Shown here piece by piece: positions 40,902 through 50,111 of a DNA stretch of 64,000 nucleotides (positions are counted from its first letter, which is position 1; each line of letters starts with the position of its first letter). Under the pieces are notes generated by a model that made no database searches, was not told where the DNA came from, and was given only the letters and a program-made list of their open reading frames with translations. Source of the DNA: Haliclona indistincta (taxonomy: Eukaryota > Porifera > Demospongiae > Haplosclerida > Chalinidae). Made by a program: the position numbers and the translations under genes. The stretch is taken from positions 7,507,047 through 7,571,046 of the forward strand of contig OZ024786.1 in the NCBI GenBank assembly GCA_964017065.1, read 5' to 3'.

Positions 40902-41590
40902 GGGAGGCGCATCCTCTTCACCCTCTCACTCATTTTCCTCTCTATATTTCGATCCAGGCTCTCAATGTATCCCTGATACTCATCGCTTCGCCAGCAGGCT
41001 CTTTTCTTCATCAGTTTCTTTGCCCCGGTAGCCACAGTCATCATATCCTGTTCAGGATCATCTGAAAGATACACTGATTCGTCTGATGACATGTAGTCAG
41101 GTACTAGCAGAGGTGCAAGCATCGATTTGGTCTCCCTTGTCATAGTGTTTGATGCTTCCAAAGCCTTTTTTTCGAGCTACTGCTTTCTATAAAAGGTGAA
41201 GTGATTAACTATAGACAGTGATGTAGAACACTTACATTGATCATGCGTTGCCGACGTCTTTGTCTAACTCTCGCTGCCTCCTGGATCTCCCTACGGGTTC
41301 GCTGTGCTCTATTTTTAATAGTCTTAAAATATGTCCTCATGGCACCTAATAGAAATATACAGCTATACATGTAGCACACATACAGATACTAACGTGAAAC
41401 TAGAACTCTTGAATAGCTGGAAGCCTCGGACAACCCTTGCACCTCTTTCTCCACCACTGGCACAGACACTCTGTCCTTCACTGGATCTTCTAGGTCTATC
41501 TCCTTCGTAACTGACACTGTTCTCGTCGCAGAAAAGCCCAGAAAGAAGGGAGATTGCATCTACCGCTGAAGCACGTTGCTCTGGCGTCAT
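40763..41590 (-). CDS. Transposon-type protein antisense to the SMAD gene's end
   Basis: Candidate exons 41590..41401 (MTPEQRASAVDAISLLSGLF), 41345..41236 (RTYFKTIKNRAQRTRREIQE ... RQRRRQRMIN) and 41176..40763 (LEKKALEASNTMTRETKSML ... stop) join in phase; the first donor (A/GTTTCA) is weak. The last exon has an acidic SSDESVYLSDDPEQ segment and a basic W-R-S-D-E-Y-x-x-Y-x-x-S-L-D...P-P-W-A-K end. That W-R-S...L-D...P-x-W-A pattern recurs at the C-termini of mobile-element proteins in sponges and cnidarians (from memory). The final 22 residues are translated antisense to the SMAD second-MH1 exon, so the natural stop was probably lost at the junction near 40830. Confidence 0.45.
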
Positions 41591-41684
41591 GCTTGAAGCT
41601 TATATAGACCATGTGGCGTGCATGCGTACATTGAAAAGTGAATCGGCGATTGGTACTGACCGAGCGAATGGCAATCGGTAAACA

Positions 41685-41790
41685 AGAAATCGAAAATCGA
41701 CAATCAAATCGAAGATCTACACTCAAAAATCGACAATCGGATCGAAGATCGACAATCGAATCGAAGATCGACAATCGGTAATCGACAATC
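41685..41790. repeat. Minisatellite of AATCGAAGATCGAC units
   Basis: About seven imperfect units of AATCGA/AGATCGACA type. AT-rich and non-coding. It lies upstream of the antisense gene's first ATG. Confidence 0.85.
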
Positions 41791-42584
41791 GTATTTTTGT
41801 CGCGTTTGGCGCTCCATACAAATCAACGCTGAGGTACGTTGTGTCATGAATTTATTTTCAACACCAGCCAACACAGTTGTCTTATGAAGATGAAGATATC
41901 AGCTGCAACTACTCAGCAGCAGTCAGCAGAAGTTATGTCGGTAGCTTAAAAAGGTACATCATGCATATGGGTCATAGTACTGATAATATTTTTCTCTACA
42001 GCAGGAGCGTCCGTGCAGCTTCCTCTGCATCCTTTAGAGATTACTTTCAAATACGATATTCCTTTAGAACTACAGTGGAACACACGAAGAGAGTAGAAAA
42101 ATGTGTTTTTGACATTTTGTTTCATATCTCAGGAACCAAGTGTCTTATGATCATGTTGCAGGTACCATTATGATCCTCTATCCTTACTGAATGTGATGAA
42201 CTATATGGTTTCTTGTCACATGACACACACATGAAACAATATGGCGCTCTTTAGAGGCATGTAGCAGAACACGTTTAGTTGGAGATCTCTGTAAGTGCAG
42301 GTAGTTAAGAGCTCATAATGGATATGTGAACTGTCCTAATGTATACGTACCTTTGACCAACATCTCGGCACCCAGTCAGCGTTACTACAAAAGTGCGGTA
42401 CGAAAACTTGTTTTTGCGACCAGCCCCAACGTTAGGTTAGAGAACTCACGAACCTGCGGGAGTTAAGATGCAAAACTTGCTTGCTGGATAGCTTACACAT
42501 TAATGATTACGAAAACACTAACCTTGGGCGCCTTCTTCGCTTCGTCATGAATAGCGCAGCTCTTCCGTTCGCGAGAGCTGTTTT
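41791..42584. other. No gene recognised
   Basis: A plus-strand frame starting near 41877 (LSYEDEDISCNYSAAVSRSY) is exon-like but unidentified. Nothing else was seen. Confidence 0.3.
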
Positions 42585-42764
42585 CTTGCCGCCATCTTGC
42601 GACTTTAATGGATTTTGTGATGTCACACGTTGGTTATTAACATGTGTTGCATCATAACTATTACATTGATTCAATGTGTTATCAATAGTTATGACGTTTA
42701 CACAGCCAACAATTATTAAGCGTGACATCACAAAAATTCATTAAAGTCGCAGGATGGCGGCAAG
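42585..42764. mobile_element. MITE with about 40-bp inverted ends
   Basis: Left end CTTGCCGCCATCTTGCGACT then TTAATGGATTTTGTGATGTC. The right end is the inverse with one or two changes (GACATCACAAAAATTCATTA then AAGTCGCAGGATGGCGGCAAG). The interior is AT-rich and also partly palindromic (ATAACTATTAC...GTTATGAC). Total about 180 bp. Confidence 0.85.
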
Positions 42765-43290
42765 TAAGAACCCATCATGTAAGAACAAGTGTGGCAGTGT
42801 GAACCTGACATTGTTTAGTGCAGCCCGGTACTAAATGCACCCTATTATGATTTGGGCAAGATTTAGTGAGACTACACTATGTAAGTCATCTGCAAAAATA
42901 GTATTCAGTATAATAGCTATAATAGTCACATGTACTGACCTTCACGTTACCTATGCTCCATTGTCGGATGCTGACACCACCATAAGTGGTAGAACAGTGA
43001 ATAAACCAGTGAAGTGATAGTGATAGCGGCAAGTGATGGAAGTGTTTGTAAAAGCGCTTGCTTCGGATTTTGCGTGCGTTTGGCGGTAATCATTATTAAT
43101 GACTTACATCACTTGAGGGGGCATGGTTGTTGTGAAAGTAATAAACCGTTCAGCTTACAATTCAGCTTTTTGACTTCTGCTAGCATCTCCTGTGGTCCTT
43201 GGGAGCTTATAAAACTGTTTACACTTAATGCTACTAGTGCTTATAAATCCGGCTATCCGTTATGATGCCAATCGTGGTCTCCATGACAAC
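42765..43290. other. No gene recognised
   Basis: Spacer without recognisable motif or repeat. Confidence 0.35.
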
Positions 43291-43299
43291 AAAACAGGT

Positions 43300-43555
43300 T
43301 TCATTCCTGATCCTACGCGATCCTCAAAATAAACCACAACCATGTTCACAAGATCTTGACCAACTGTCACTAGCCAAGAAAAGTCTGATTTCACATGAAC
43401 AAACACATGGACAGTTTCTCTTGTCTTAAGGGTTTCTTTCTTGATCCTACGTGATCCTCAAATTAAACCACACCCTTGTTCGCTTGATCTCGACCAACTG
43501 TCACTACTAATTTCACATGAACAGACAACTGGACAGTTTTGTCTTAAGTGTTCGT
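43300..43555. repeat. Two-copy imperfect direct repeat (about 130 bp)
   Basis: GATCCTACGCGATCCTCAAA / GATCCTACGTGATCCTCAAA, CTTGACCAACTGTCACTA / CTCGACCAACTGTCACTA and TGGACAGTTT occur in the same order twice. Confidence 0.85.
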
Positions 43556-44129
43556 ACTTTGCTGAGAATAAGAAGCTCTTCTTGAGCTATGATCTGTAGA
43601 GGTGGCATGTGTGATTGATGTAAACGTATTGCTAGCGTGGTTGTAGCATCCACATTTCCGTTGTAGTAAGCAAAGAGAGTAGTAAGCAAAGAGAGGAAAT
43701 GAGTTTATCTAACCAAATCTGAAATGATGATATTGTAAGATGCCTGGCAAAGGATGAAAAGATTTAATCAAATGTGCAGACCAATTGTACCTTACCACAT
43801 AACGTTCACCAGGGTTCATCCAGGGTATTGGCATCAGCATCAACTTTTCCTTCTTCAACTAGAGCAGGGTTGCCAAAGATATCGTGGATAAATTCAAAAT
43901 GCAGTATTCCTTGAGATACCCAGTTCAGACAACAGGAAACAGTGAAGGTGAGAAGAAGCATTTGACGTGGGTATGCAGTGCTTCTTCGAATGCCTTCTCA
44001 CCATCTGTCCCAAAAACACTGGATGATTTGAAGTTTCAGTCTTAATCTGAGAAAAATAAATTGTAAATAACAAAGGTTTTCATTTTCGCTCCTGCTTGCC
44101 CTCTCATCTTTACCTTTCCAGTAAAAATC

Positions 44130-44500
44130 AAGTAACTGGAAGTTGGTATCATATAGCACAGTGGCTGCAGAATGGGTCAAATAATGCCAACATGATATCA
44201 TATAATCCCAAACATCCTCATATAATAGTGATTTAAGATGCCTACACTTGTCTCTCCAGCGCGCCTTGCGTCTTGTATCCATGACTCAAAACTTGTAGGT
44301 ACACCAACATGGAATACATATCGTACATCAGGCTTGTTCACTTCCATTCCAAAAGCAGAGGTAGCAAAAGGAAGGCTAATTTCTCCCTCCATCCAGTTGA
44401 GAGTACTGCTTTCTTGTTTCTTCACAAGTGTAGGCTGCTGCTGTGTGTTGGTAGTCTTGTCGATTCTCTCAATTATATCAAGTCGCAGATTCAATTTTGC
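44130..44500 (-). pseudogene. RecQ-like helicase fragment
   Basis: The minus strand reads GEISLPFATSAFGMEVNKPD, then VRYVFHVGVPTSFESWIQDA and RRAG. This matches RecQ motifs V and VI (V-A-T-x-A-F-G-M-G-x-x-K-x-D-V-R ... Q-E-x-G-R-A-G-R), with the motif VI G-R-A-G core changed to R-R-A-G. After RRAG the homology moves to another frame (about 44198..44240). Motifs I-IV are absent, so this is a decayed C-terminal piece of a helicase core. Sponge genomes carry many RecQ-like copies, some in mobile elements. Confidence 0.62.
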
Positions 44501-44747
44501 GGCTAACTATGGTTTTGAATTTATCGTCCATATAGTGAGAGCTTTGGTCTGATGGGATAGAGCAATCTCTTATGCAAGAGGTTGCCAATATGTGTAAAAG
44601 TACATAAAGTGTATCATTATAATTATGTATCATTATAATTTTGATCATTAATCATTATAGTTATAATTATTGATTATAATTTTGATCACACAGTATTTGA
44701 AAACATAATTATTAACTGCGATAAATCATACTTTCATACAAATCTTT

Positions 44748-44899
44748 TATCTGCTGAAGTTTAGAATGCCTAGAGCTTCGGAAATGCCCTCAATATTTTT
44801 GGCCGCAAATTTTGCTACTGCACTATAATCGATGTTATTTCGCACACATGTTGACTTGGTTACTTTGTACGTTGCTTCAAGAAAAGTTCCACCATATCT
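44748..44899 (-). pseudogene. Possible MULE-type transposase fragment
   Basis: A 50-codon minus-strand frame reads GGTFLEATYKVTKSTCVRNN then IDYSAVAKFAAKNIEG and ends at a stop. L-D/E-A-T-Y-K-x-T-K resembles the first catalytic block of MULE/SWIM-type transposases (L-D-A-T-Y-K-T-T-K). The assignment is tentative. Confidence 0.3.
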
Positions 44900-45504
44900 T
44901 TTTTTTTTTTTTTAATCTTTGCCAAAGGCAGGTGTGACCATCTAGCAAAGCTAATACAAAGGCCAACCAGTGAGAAAAAAGAAAAACAGGACTTTAACAA
45001 AGTGCTCTTGGTGTACATTGAGCAGGTAATATTATTGTAACTAATTCAGTGGTGAATAGATTGAAATGTCATAACATCCATGATTCTCTCTTGGTATTCC
45101 TTCTTGCAGCTTGATGGACATGCATGCTCTCTTTGATGGTATCTGAAAGAGGGAGGTTCTTGGATTCACTCACACCTAACTCATGGTTAGTATGTGTAGC
45201 TATGTAGCACACATCAACAGCACCAGTACTAGGAGAATCTACTGTAGCATAGATCCTTAAGGTACAATATTCATTCAGTTTTTGTGATGACGCTGGTCAT
45301 CTTGTTTTGTCTGTTAAAAATGTTAAGTCGTGTTCATTATTTCTCCCAATAGTACTTGGACAAGATTTAGTGTGGTTACACTATTCTCCTCTGCATTATT
45401 GTAGGAAGAATTTAATGCTGAGATCATTATCTCTAGTGTGCAGGGAAATTTTTTTGACCACCACTGTAGTAGTGGTTCATGTGGAACAGGCACTGCTGAG
45501 ACTA

Positions 45505-45780
45505 CTGGAAGAGGCTGCTGCACCGGGAGAAGCTGCTACTGCTGCTGCACCGGGAGAAGCTGCTACTGCTGCTGCACCTGGGAAGGCTGCTACTGCTGCT
45601 GCACTGGAGGAGGCTGCTGCTGCTGCACCGGGGGAGGCAGCTACTCCTGCTGCACCGGGGGAGGCAGCTACTCCTGCTGCACCGGGGGAGGCAGCTACTC
45701 CTGCTGCACCGGGGGAGGCTGCTACTGCTACTGCACCACCGGGGGCTGCTGCTGCTGTACCGGGGGAGGCTGCTGCTTTG
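45505..45780. repeat. 27-bp Ala/Pro-coding minisatellite
   Basis: About ten imperfect 27-bp units of GCTGCTACTGCTGCTGCACC plus GGGAGAA/GGGGGAG. They are open on both strands (EAATAAAPG on plus, Ala/Ser/Pro/Gly-rich on minus) and on a Cys/Gly-rich third frame. Long open frames here come from the repeat. Confidence 0.92.
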
Positions 45781-45956
45781 CAGAAGAATCTAATGGACGC
45801 ATCTACTCGGTCCCAGACTTTGAATCCTCGTTTAATTGGGTTTTTGGCAGATACTGTTTCATACATGAATACCCTGAATCGTTGCCTCATCAATGCTATT
45901 TTTGCTCCATGGTTGAATACTGTGAGACAGCGCTCTCTTACTGCTGAAATAATCAA
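45781..45956 (-). pseudogene. piggyBac-type transposase fragment
   Basis: On the minus strand MRQRFRVFMYETVSAKNPIK then RGFKVWDRVDASIRFF resembles the piggyBac core segment K-G-R-x-x-x-K-Q-Y-x-x-x-K-P-x-K-x-G-F-K-x-W-x-R-x-D. It runs directly into the Ala-rich minisatellite. No catalytic Asp block is visible, so it is a short relic. Confidence 0.45.
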
Positions 45957-46093
45957 ATCAATCTTCAGCTGTCTTGTATAGCCATCTTCTCCGTGAGTCA
46001 GCAGTGTGGTATTGTGTGCAAAATTAAGATATCGAGAGATTTATTTTCAAATCGAAGACATGGTATTCTTGAAGGGACAGGTGGGTAATTCAG

Positions 46094-46303
46094 TCATTTG
46101 TCAAGTGACCAATAGTCTCTTCCTTTTGGATATCTTTTTGAGAGAAACTTTTTTATTTGTTCTTCAGTAACACTGTTGAATCCATCAGGGACTTGCTTCC
46201 GCAAACGAACTATTGATCCATTTGCATATGTCCTGGTGTGTTTCTTAGCTTGGCACCACACTAGTTTGATTGGACTCAATTCACAATGGTATTTCGTAAA
46301 CAA
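46094..46303 (-). pseudogene. DDE transposase C-terminal fragment (IS630/mariner-like)
   Basis: The minus strand reads YHCELSPIKLVWCQAKKHTR followed by TYANGSIVRLRKQVPDGFNS. This matches the final catalytic block of mariner/IS630-type DDE enzymes (H-C-x-L-x-P-I-E-L-x-W-x-x-x-K). Here the acidic residue normally in P-I-E is Lys (PIK), which would abolish activity. The upstream core is missing. Confidence 0.6.
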
Positions 46304-46731
46304 TGTAGTACAGAGTGTCTACACTCCTTCCAAATTGCCTTGTAGTCTGTACAGAATGATGGTGAGAACAGTTATTTGTTGTTTAGTTACTAATACACTA
46401 GCTCCTTGCTTGATTCTTTCTTGTTACTTAATGCTAACCTCGTGACTTCCAGCAAATTAGATTACATCACTTGCCACAGCATTATATTACCTAAAGCACA
46501 CTTTCTGTGCCAAAAGTTGATAACGAACTGTGTCTGTGGCTGTCTAACACAATAGGAGGAGCCATACGAGGTGCATTAGAACATGGTGTATTATGTGATT
46601 AGAGCATTCCAGCCAACAACTGGAACCCGCTTTGTGTAGCCACTCAGGGTGGTATGAGTATTAGTATTGTACTAACACTGGACCCAGTGGTATTTTGCTA
46701 TTATTACTTCTATTTTTAGGAATGCAGAAAG

Positions 46732-46815
46732 AACCCTCACTCCTGTAAAATAGTTTTTTCAATGTTTCATTATTGTTATTTTGTTGTAAATAAATAGATA
46801 ACATTATTAAAGATT
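46732..46815. repeat. Tail of a further array unit
   Basis: AAGAACCCTCACTCCTGTAA then AATAGTTTTTTCAATGTTTC and GTTGTAAATAAATAGATAAC match the last about 85 bases of units 1 and 2 (near 50029 and 56635). Foreign DNA (46816-47728) separates it from unit 1. Confidence 0.85.
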
Positions 46816-46844
46816 AGAGTATGATACCATACAAGATCAAAGGC

Positions 46845-46965
46845 GCCGACAGTGCTCTATATTCCATAGTACGCACTGCCCATTGTTCAAACAGTGCTCT
46901 ATTTTCCAAAACCCATTGTTCTACAGTGCTCTATTTTCCACCGCAGTGCTCTATCTACCAGGTGT
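46845..46965. repeat. Short repeat of CAGTGCTCTATTTTCCA
   Basis: Four imperfect occurrences of CAGTGCTCTATTTTCCA within 120 bases. They share the GTGCTCTATTT word with the foldback element at 47.6 kb. Confidence 0.75.
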
Positions 46966-47560
46966 TAACATGCCGATATGCAGTGAATTTAATTATAAAA
47001 TACATGCGATGAAACACAAACATCTTTCATTTTGATAAAATACTACAACAATGTCGAACAGAGACTATTCAGTGTCTTGAACAGCGATCAAAAGGCCAGA
47101 AGAAAGCTAGATAGGAGGGCCACGCCGTTAGCAATGTAGGTGACGTCAGGTTTATCCAGGGCGCTACAGCTACTCAAAGACAGGATGAAACCGGAAAGTA
47201 GCGACATGGCAGCGTAGCAAGTAGCTCGGCGTCACTGCTGATGTACGTTCGATGGATACTTTCATCCACGAGGTTCGGTGAAGTCGTTCCTCACTGATTC
47301 ATGATTCCTTCATAGCTTTAGCCCACTGGTAGTTAGATAAATAAGACACGTCTTCTTTTCTGGTGTTGAATTCTCTGCTCCTATCATATTCCCAAGTCGA
47401 AATCACAGTGCTCTCGTCCACAGCTACCTTCCACCATGTGCTCGTGTAACGATTTCCGTATAATTCCGTAAATTCCCACAATGGTAGCGTTTATACTGGA
47501 CTGTCTTCGGCCTGCTAGCAGTATCCCTAATGGCAATTGTACAAGGTCACACTCTAAACC
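46966..47560. other. No gene recognised
   Basis: Spacer inside the insertion that separates the array's leading tail from unit 1. Short minus-strand open frames have no recognised motif. Confidence 0.35.
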
Positions 47561-47562
47561 TG

Positions 47563-47719
47563 TTAAAGCACCGCTCTTCTCGTGCTCTACGCAATATAAT
47601 AGCACTCGGGTCGTGTCTCGAGACAAATAGAGCACTCGCCTTCGGCTCGTGCTCTATTTGCCTCTCGCCACGCCCCTCGTGCTATTATATTGCGTAGAGC
47701 ACTCGGAGCGGTGCTTTAA
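47563..47719. mobile_element. Foldback element flanked by TTAA
   Basis: The left arm AGCACCGCTCTTCTCGTGCT then CTACGCAATATAATAGCACT pairs with the right arm AGTGCTATTATATTGCGTAG-type inverse ending GAGCGGTGCT. TTAA lies immediately outside both ends (47563-47566 and 47716-47719), as for piggyBac-type insertions, although the ends do not begin CCC. Interior words GAGCACTCG/CGTGCTCTATTT repeat. A related fragment is at 61.84-61.94 kb. Confidence 0.75.
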
Positions 47720-47765
47720 CTAGTACCTAACTTATGTTACCTAACTTCCGCCCACCGAGGCATTA

Positions 47766-47963
47766 TTAGAAAGCACAGCCTGTTAGCAGTGCAGTTGTGT
47801 CATTGTCTGGCAAATCGCCCAAATCTGCTGCTGTGAGGTGGTGGTAAAGGCTTGAGATGTGACTGGCTAGTGGCTGTACTGGAGTTGCGCTGCTGCTGTT
47901 GGTGTTATGTAGCTCTTGGTGGTTTTTGCAAAATTGTGATGCTCTAAGAACTCTTTCCACCAA
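47766..47963 (-). other. Conserved array frame A (unit 1)
   Basis: Minus-strand frame containing KNHQELHNTNSSSATPVQPL and SLYHHLTAADLGDLPDNDTT then ALLTGCAF and a stop. It is conserved in units 2 (50148..50396) and 3 (56752..57000). It looks like a C-terminal exon of an unidentified gene. Its possible upstream exon is frame B at 48.5 kb, with the RT fragment lying between them as if inside an intron. Confidence 0.35.
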
Positions 47964-48139
47964 GGACAGGACTGTTGTGGCAGCATTGTATGATGTTTGG
48001 CATGCCTGGAGGCAACTTCAGCCGTTCTTAGGGAGCTGCGCATATTGTTCTAGAAACCTTTTCGAGGCTGTCGATAGTGACATACCCTTCATTGCACCCT
48101 TTACATCACATGTATGCTCTATCCAAGGATTTTTATCCT

Positions 48140-48335
48140 CACTGATAGTCTGATACTCCCTTGCACATTACTTCCATGTCAATTCATATATCTGGGTTTC
48201 TCATTGGCAGGTTCCTACTATTTATTTACGGTATTACCTTTTGGCCTTTCCACAGCTTGCTATATATTCACCAAACTACTCCGCCCATTAGTAAAATATT
48301 GGCAAATACAGGGAATAAGAATGGTGGTATAAAAT
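48140..48335 (+). pseudogene. DIRS-like reverse-transcriptase fragment (unit 1)
   Basis: The plus strand reads YLGFSLAGSYYLFTVLPFGL then STACYIFTKLLRPLVKYW and ends before the YLDD box. F-T-V-L-P-F-G-L-S-x-A-x-Y-x-F-T-K-L-x-R-P-L-V-x-x-W is characteristic of DIRS/Ngaro-type RTs (family pattern from memory). The segment covers only the block before the catalytic Asp pair. Identical or nearly identical fragments occur in units 2 and 3. Confidence 0.6.
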
Positions 48336-48349
48336 ATTGACACAAACAT

Positions 48350-48550
48350 TTCATTGTCACCTAGTGGAGTGGGTGATGGTTCGCGGTCAGCACCGGTATT
48401 AGATTGCTGTTGTTGGTACTCTTCCTCAGATAGCTTAAGATATTTGAGCACTGCATGTGCCTTTGCCTCCAGGTCAGAGTATTTTCTCTTTCTAAACTTT
48501 GTCGAAGACTTGGCCATAACCAGACCTTTGGCAGTCATTCGTTCGACCAC
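48350..48550 (-). other. Conserved array frame B (unit 1)
   Basis: Minus-strand frame MTAKGLVMAKSSTKFRKRKY then SDLEAKAHAVLKYLKLSEEE, a Gln-rich patch and PSPTPLGDNE. It is conserved in units 2 and 3. It has the basic then acidic helical composition of a genuine protein start, but the family is unknown. Confidence 0.35.
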
Positions 48551-49253
48551 AAATATTCAATGAAGATGAGATGATGATTGTTACTAGTGGCTTGACTCCT
48601 TGACTAGTGGCTTGACTCCTTTGAAAATACCTGAATCACAAAATACTTCGAAATTCTATACACATAGCTACCACAAACCGTGACGACCTTTCACTTGAGA
48701 TTGAGCCTAGGCCAAGTTATGCAACTTTAGAGCTAACTGTGTTCCACTTGTTGCTTTTGGGGTATACAAGGCCACATACGGTACACTTTGCCAGTAGTGC
48801 ATGCTAGTTTCAATGGTCGCCATTTGTTTTTACCAGAAACCAGTTGAGGAAATTTTTTTTTTAATTTACACTGAAAGTTACAGTGAGGTAATCCCAATAG
48901 CTAGAGCTAATATTAAAGGACACCTAAAAGAAGAAAAAAATAAACAAAACAAAAAAAAAACAATTATAACAATAATAGCGACAAAACAAATAAACAAATT
49001 AACTCTTTAGGGACTGAATTATTTTAATGATTGATTAAACTTGTTACTGACACATAAGTGAAGAAATTCATAGTTAGTTCATAATTCATAGTCATAATAT
49101 TTCCTTGCCAGGAAGGCGACTCTCGGCATCAAATCTAGATATGTCTCTTCCGGCTCAATAGACAACCCCTTGAATGTTGCTTTTTTGGGCATGTGTGCCT
49201 CCTTAGAAATCGTACTGTGTATCATGGCAACCCAATAAAACTTCATCACTGAG

Positions 49254-49595
49254 CCTCCAAAGAGTCGTTTCTGTCCTATTTGCTTTGAGCTACTAACAGA
49301 GCCATACCAGATCGTGAAGTGTGACCATCATGTTTGTCAGCAGTGCCACACTCAGCTTCTCACTAGTGGCGAGAAAGAGTTTCCAGTATGTCGGGAACCT
49401 GATGCTCTCTCCAGCGCTCATCTTGATAAATTCTTCCAGCGTGAGATTATGACCAAGTTTCGCTGCTAGCACCACAAAGAAGGCTGTAAGTGGACAGGAG
49501 AAGTGAGGGACCTCCAAAGCCATCTTGATCCTAACAAGTGGAAGTGTGACTACATCCTCCTGTCTTGCTTCTTTGGTTGTTGTGAGATAGTATAG
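49254..49595 (+). pseudogene. TRAF-like RING plus zinc-finger pseudogene (unit 1)
   Basis: The plus strand reads RFCPICFELLTEPYQIVKCD then HHVCQQCHTQLLTSGEKEFP VCRE, a C3HC4 RING in which the first Cys of the last pair is Phe (FPVC). It continues to a stop at 49467. The same frame then reads HHKEGCKWTGEVRDLQSHLD then PNKWKCDYILLSCFFGCCEI, a TRAF-type zinc finger (G-C-x-W-x-G-E...L-x-x-H-L...C). The RING-then-TRAF-finger order is that of TRAF-family E3 adaptors. A lost zinc ligand and an in-frame stop indicate a pseudogene. Confidence 0.75.
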
Positions 49596-50111
49596 GATAA
49601 ATTGTTGTTGTCTTGGTAATAGTTGGCATGGGGAATTCAGTGGAGGGTTGTTCTATTGTAGGTGTGAGGTAGACTGTGGCATCAGTTGTACTGCAATGTT
49701 GTTTATTGAAGCAGGACTAATGATACCAATGATACTCCTGGTCATAAAATTCAGTATGTGTAGTTTACTTTTCCTCACTGATGGAATTTTCTTACGCTCA
49801 ATGAAAGTCGTACGATGTTTTGCCGCATTACAATAATTCATATAGCGTAATAAAAACTTGCCACTTTCTGGGCACTTGGTGGTAATATCCACCAATCTAG
49901 AGAGGTCACATCAAGAACATTAGTGCAAGAGCCATCTGCACAATCACAAACTATGTCTGGATCATCAAGGATGTCAGGCTCATTGGTAACTGGCATGTCA
50001 ATATTGCCTATAATAAAGAGCTGATGTAAAGAACCCTCACTCCTGTAAAATAGTTTTTTTCAATGTTTCATTATTGTTATTTTGTTGTAAATAAATAGAT
50101 AACATTATTAA

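Larger units (their letters stand above)
47730..50111. repeat. Array unit 1 (about 2.38 kb)
   Basis: Begins CTTCCGCCCACCGAGGCATT and ends in the GTAAATAAATAGATAACATT tail. Order inside: minus-strand frame ending TALLTGCAF, DIRS-like RT fragment, minus-strand frame with MAKSSTKFRKRKYSDL, A-rich tract, TRAF-like pseudogene, conserved minus-strand frames, tail. It has about 135 extra bases (48548-48685) missing from units 2 and 3. It preserves the uninterrupted site where the Gypsy element entered unit 2 (AATTCATAGTCATAATATTT, 49084). Confidence 0.9.

Noticed and set aside
45438..45947. 169-codon Cys/Gly/Tyr-rich plus-strand frame resembling a silk or keratin-associated protein
   Set aside because: It is another frame of the 27-bp repeat; composition is dictated by the repeat.
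49293..49523. Minus-strand 76-codon frame repeated at 55898-56128
   Set aside because: It is antisense to the TRAF-like RING and finger segment, which has real motifs.
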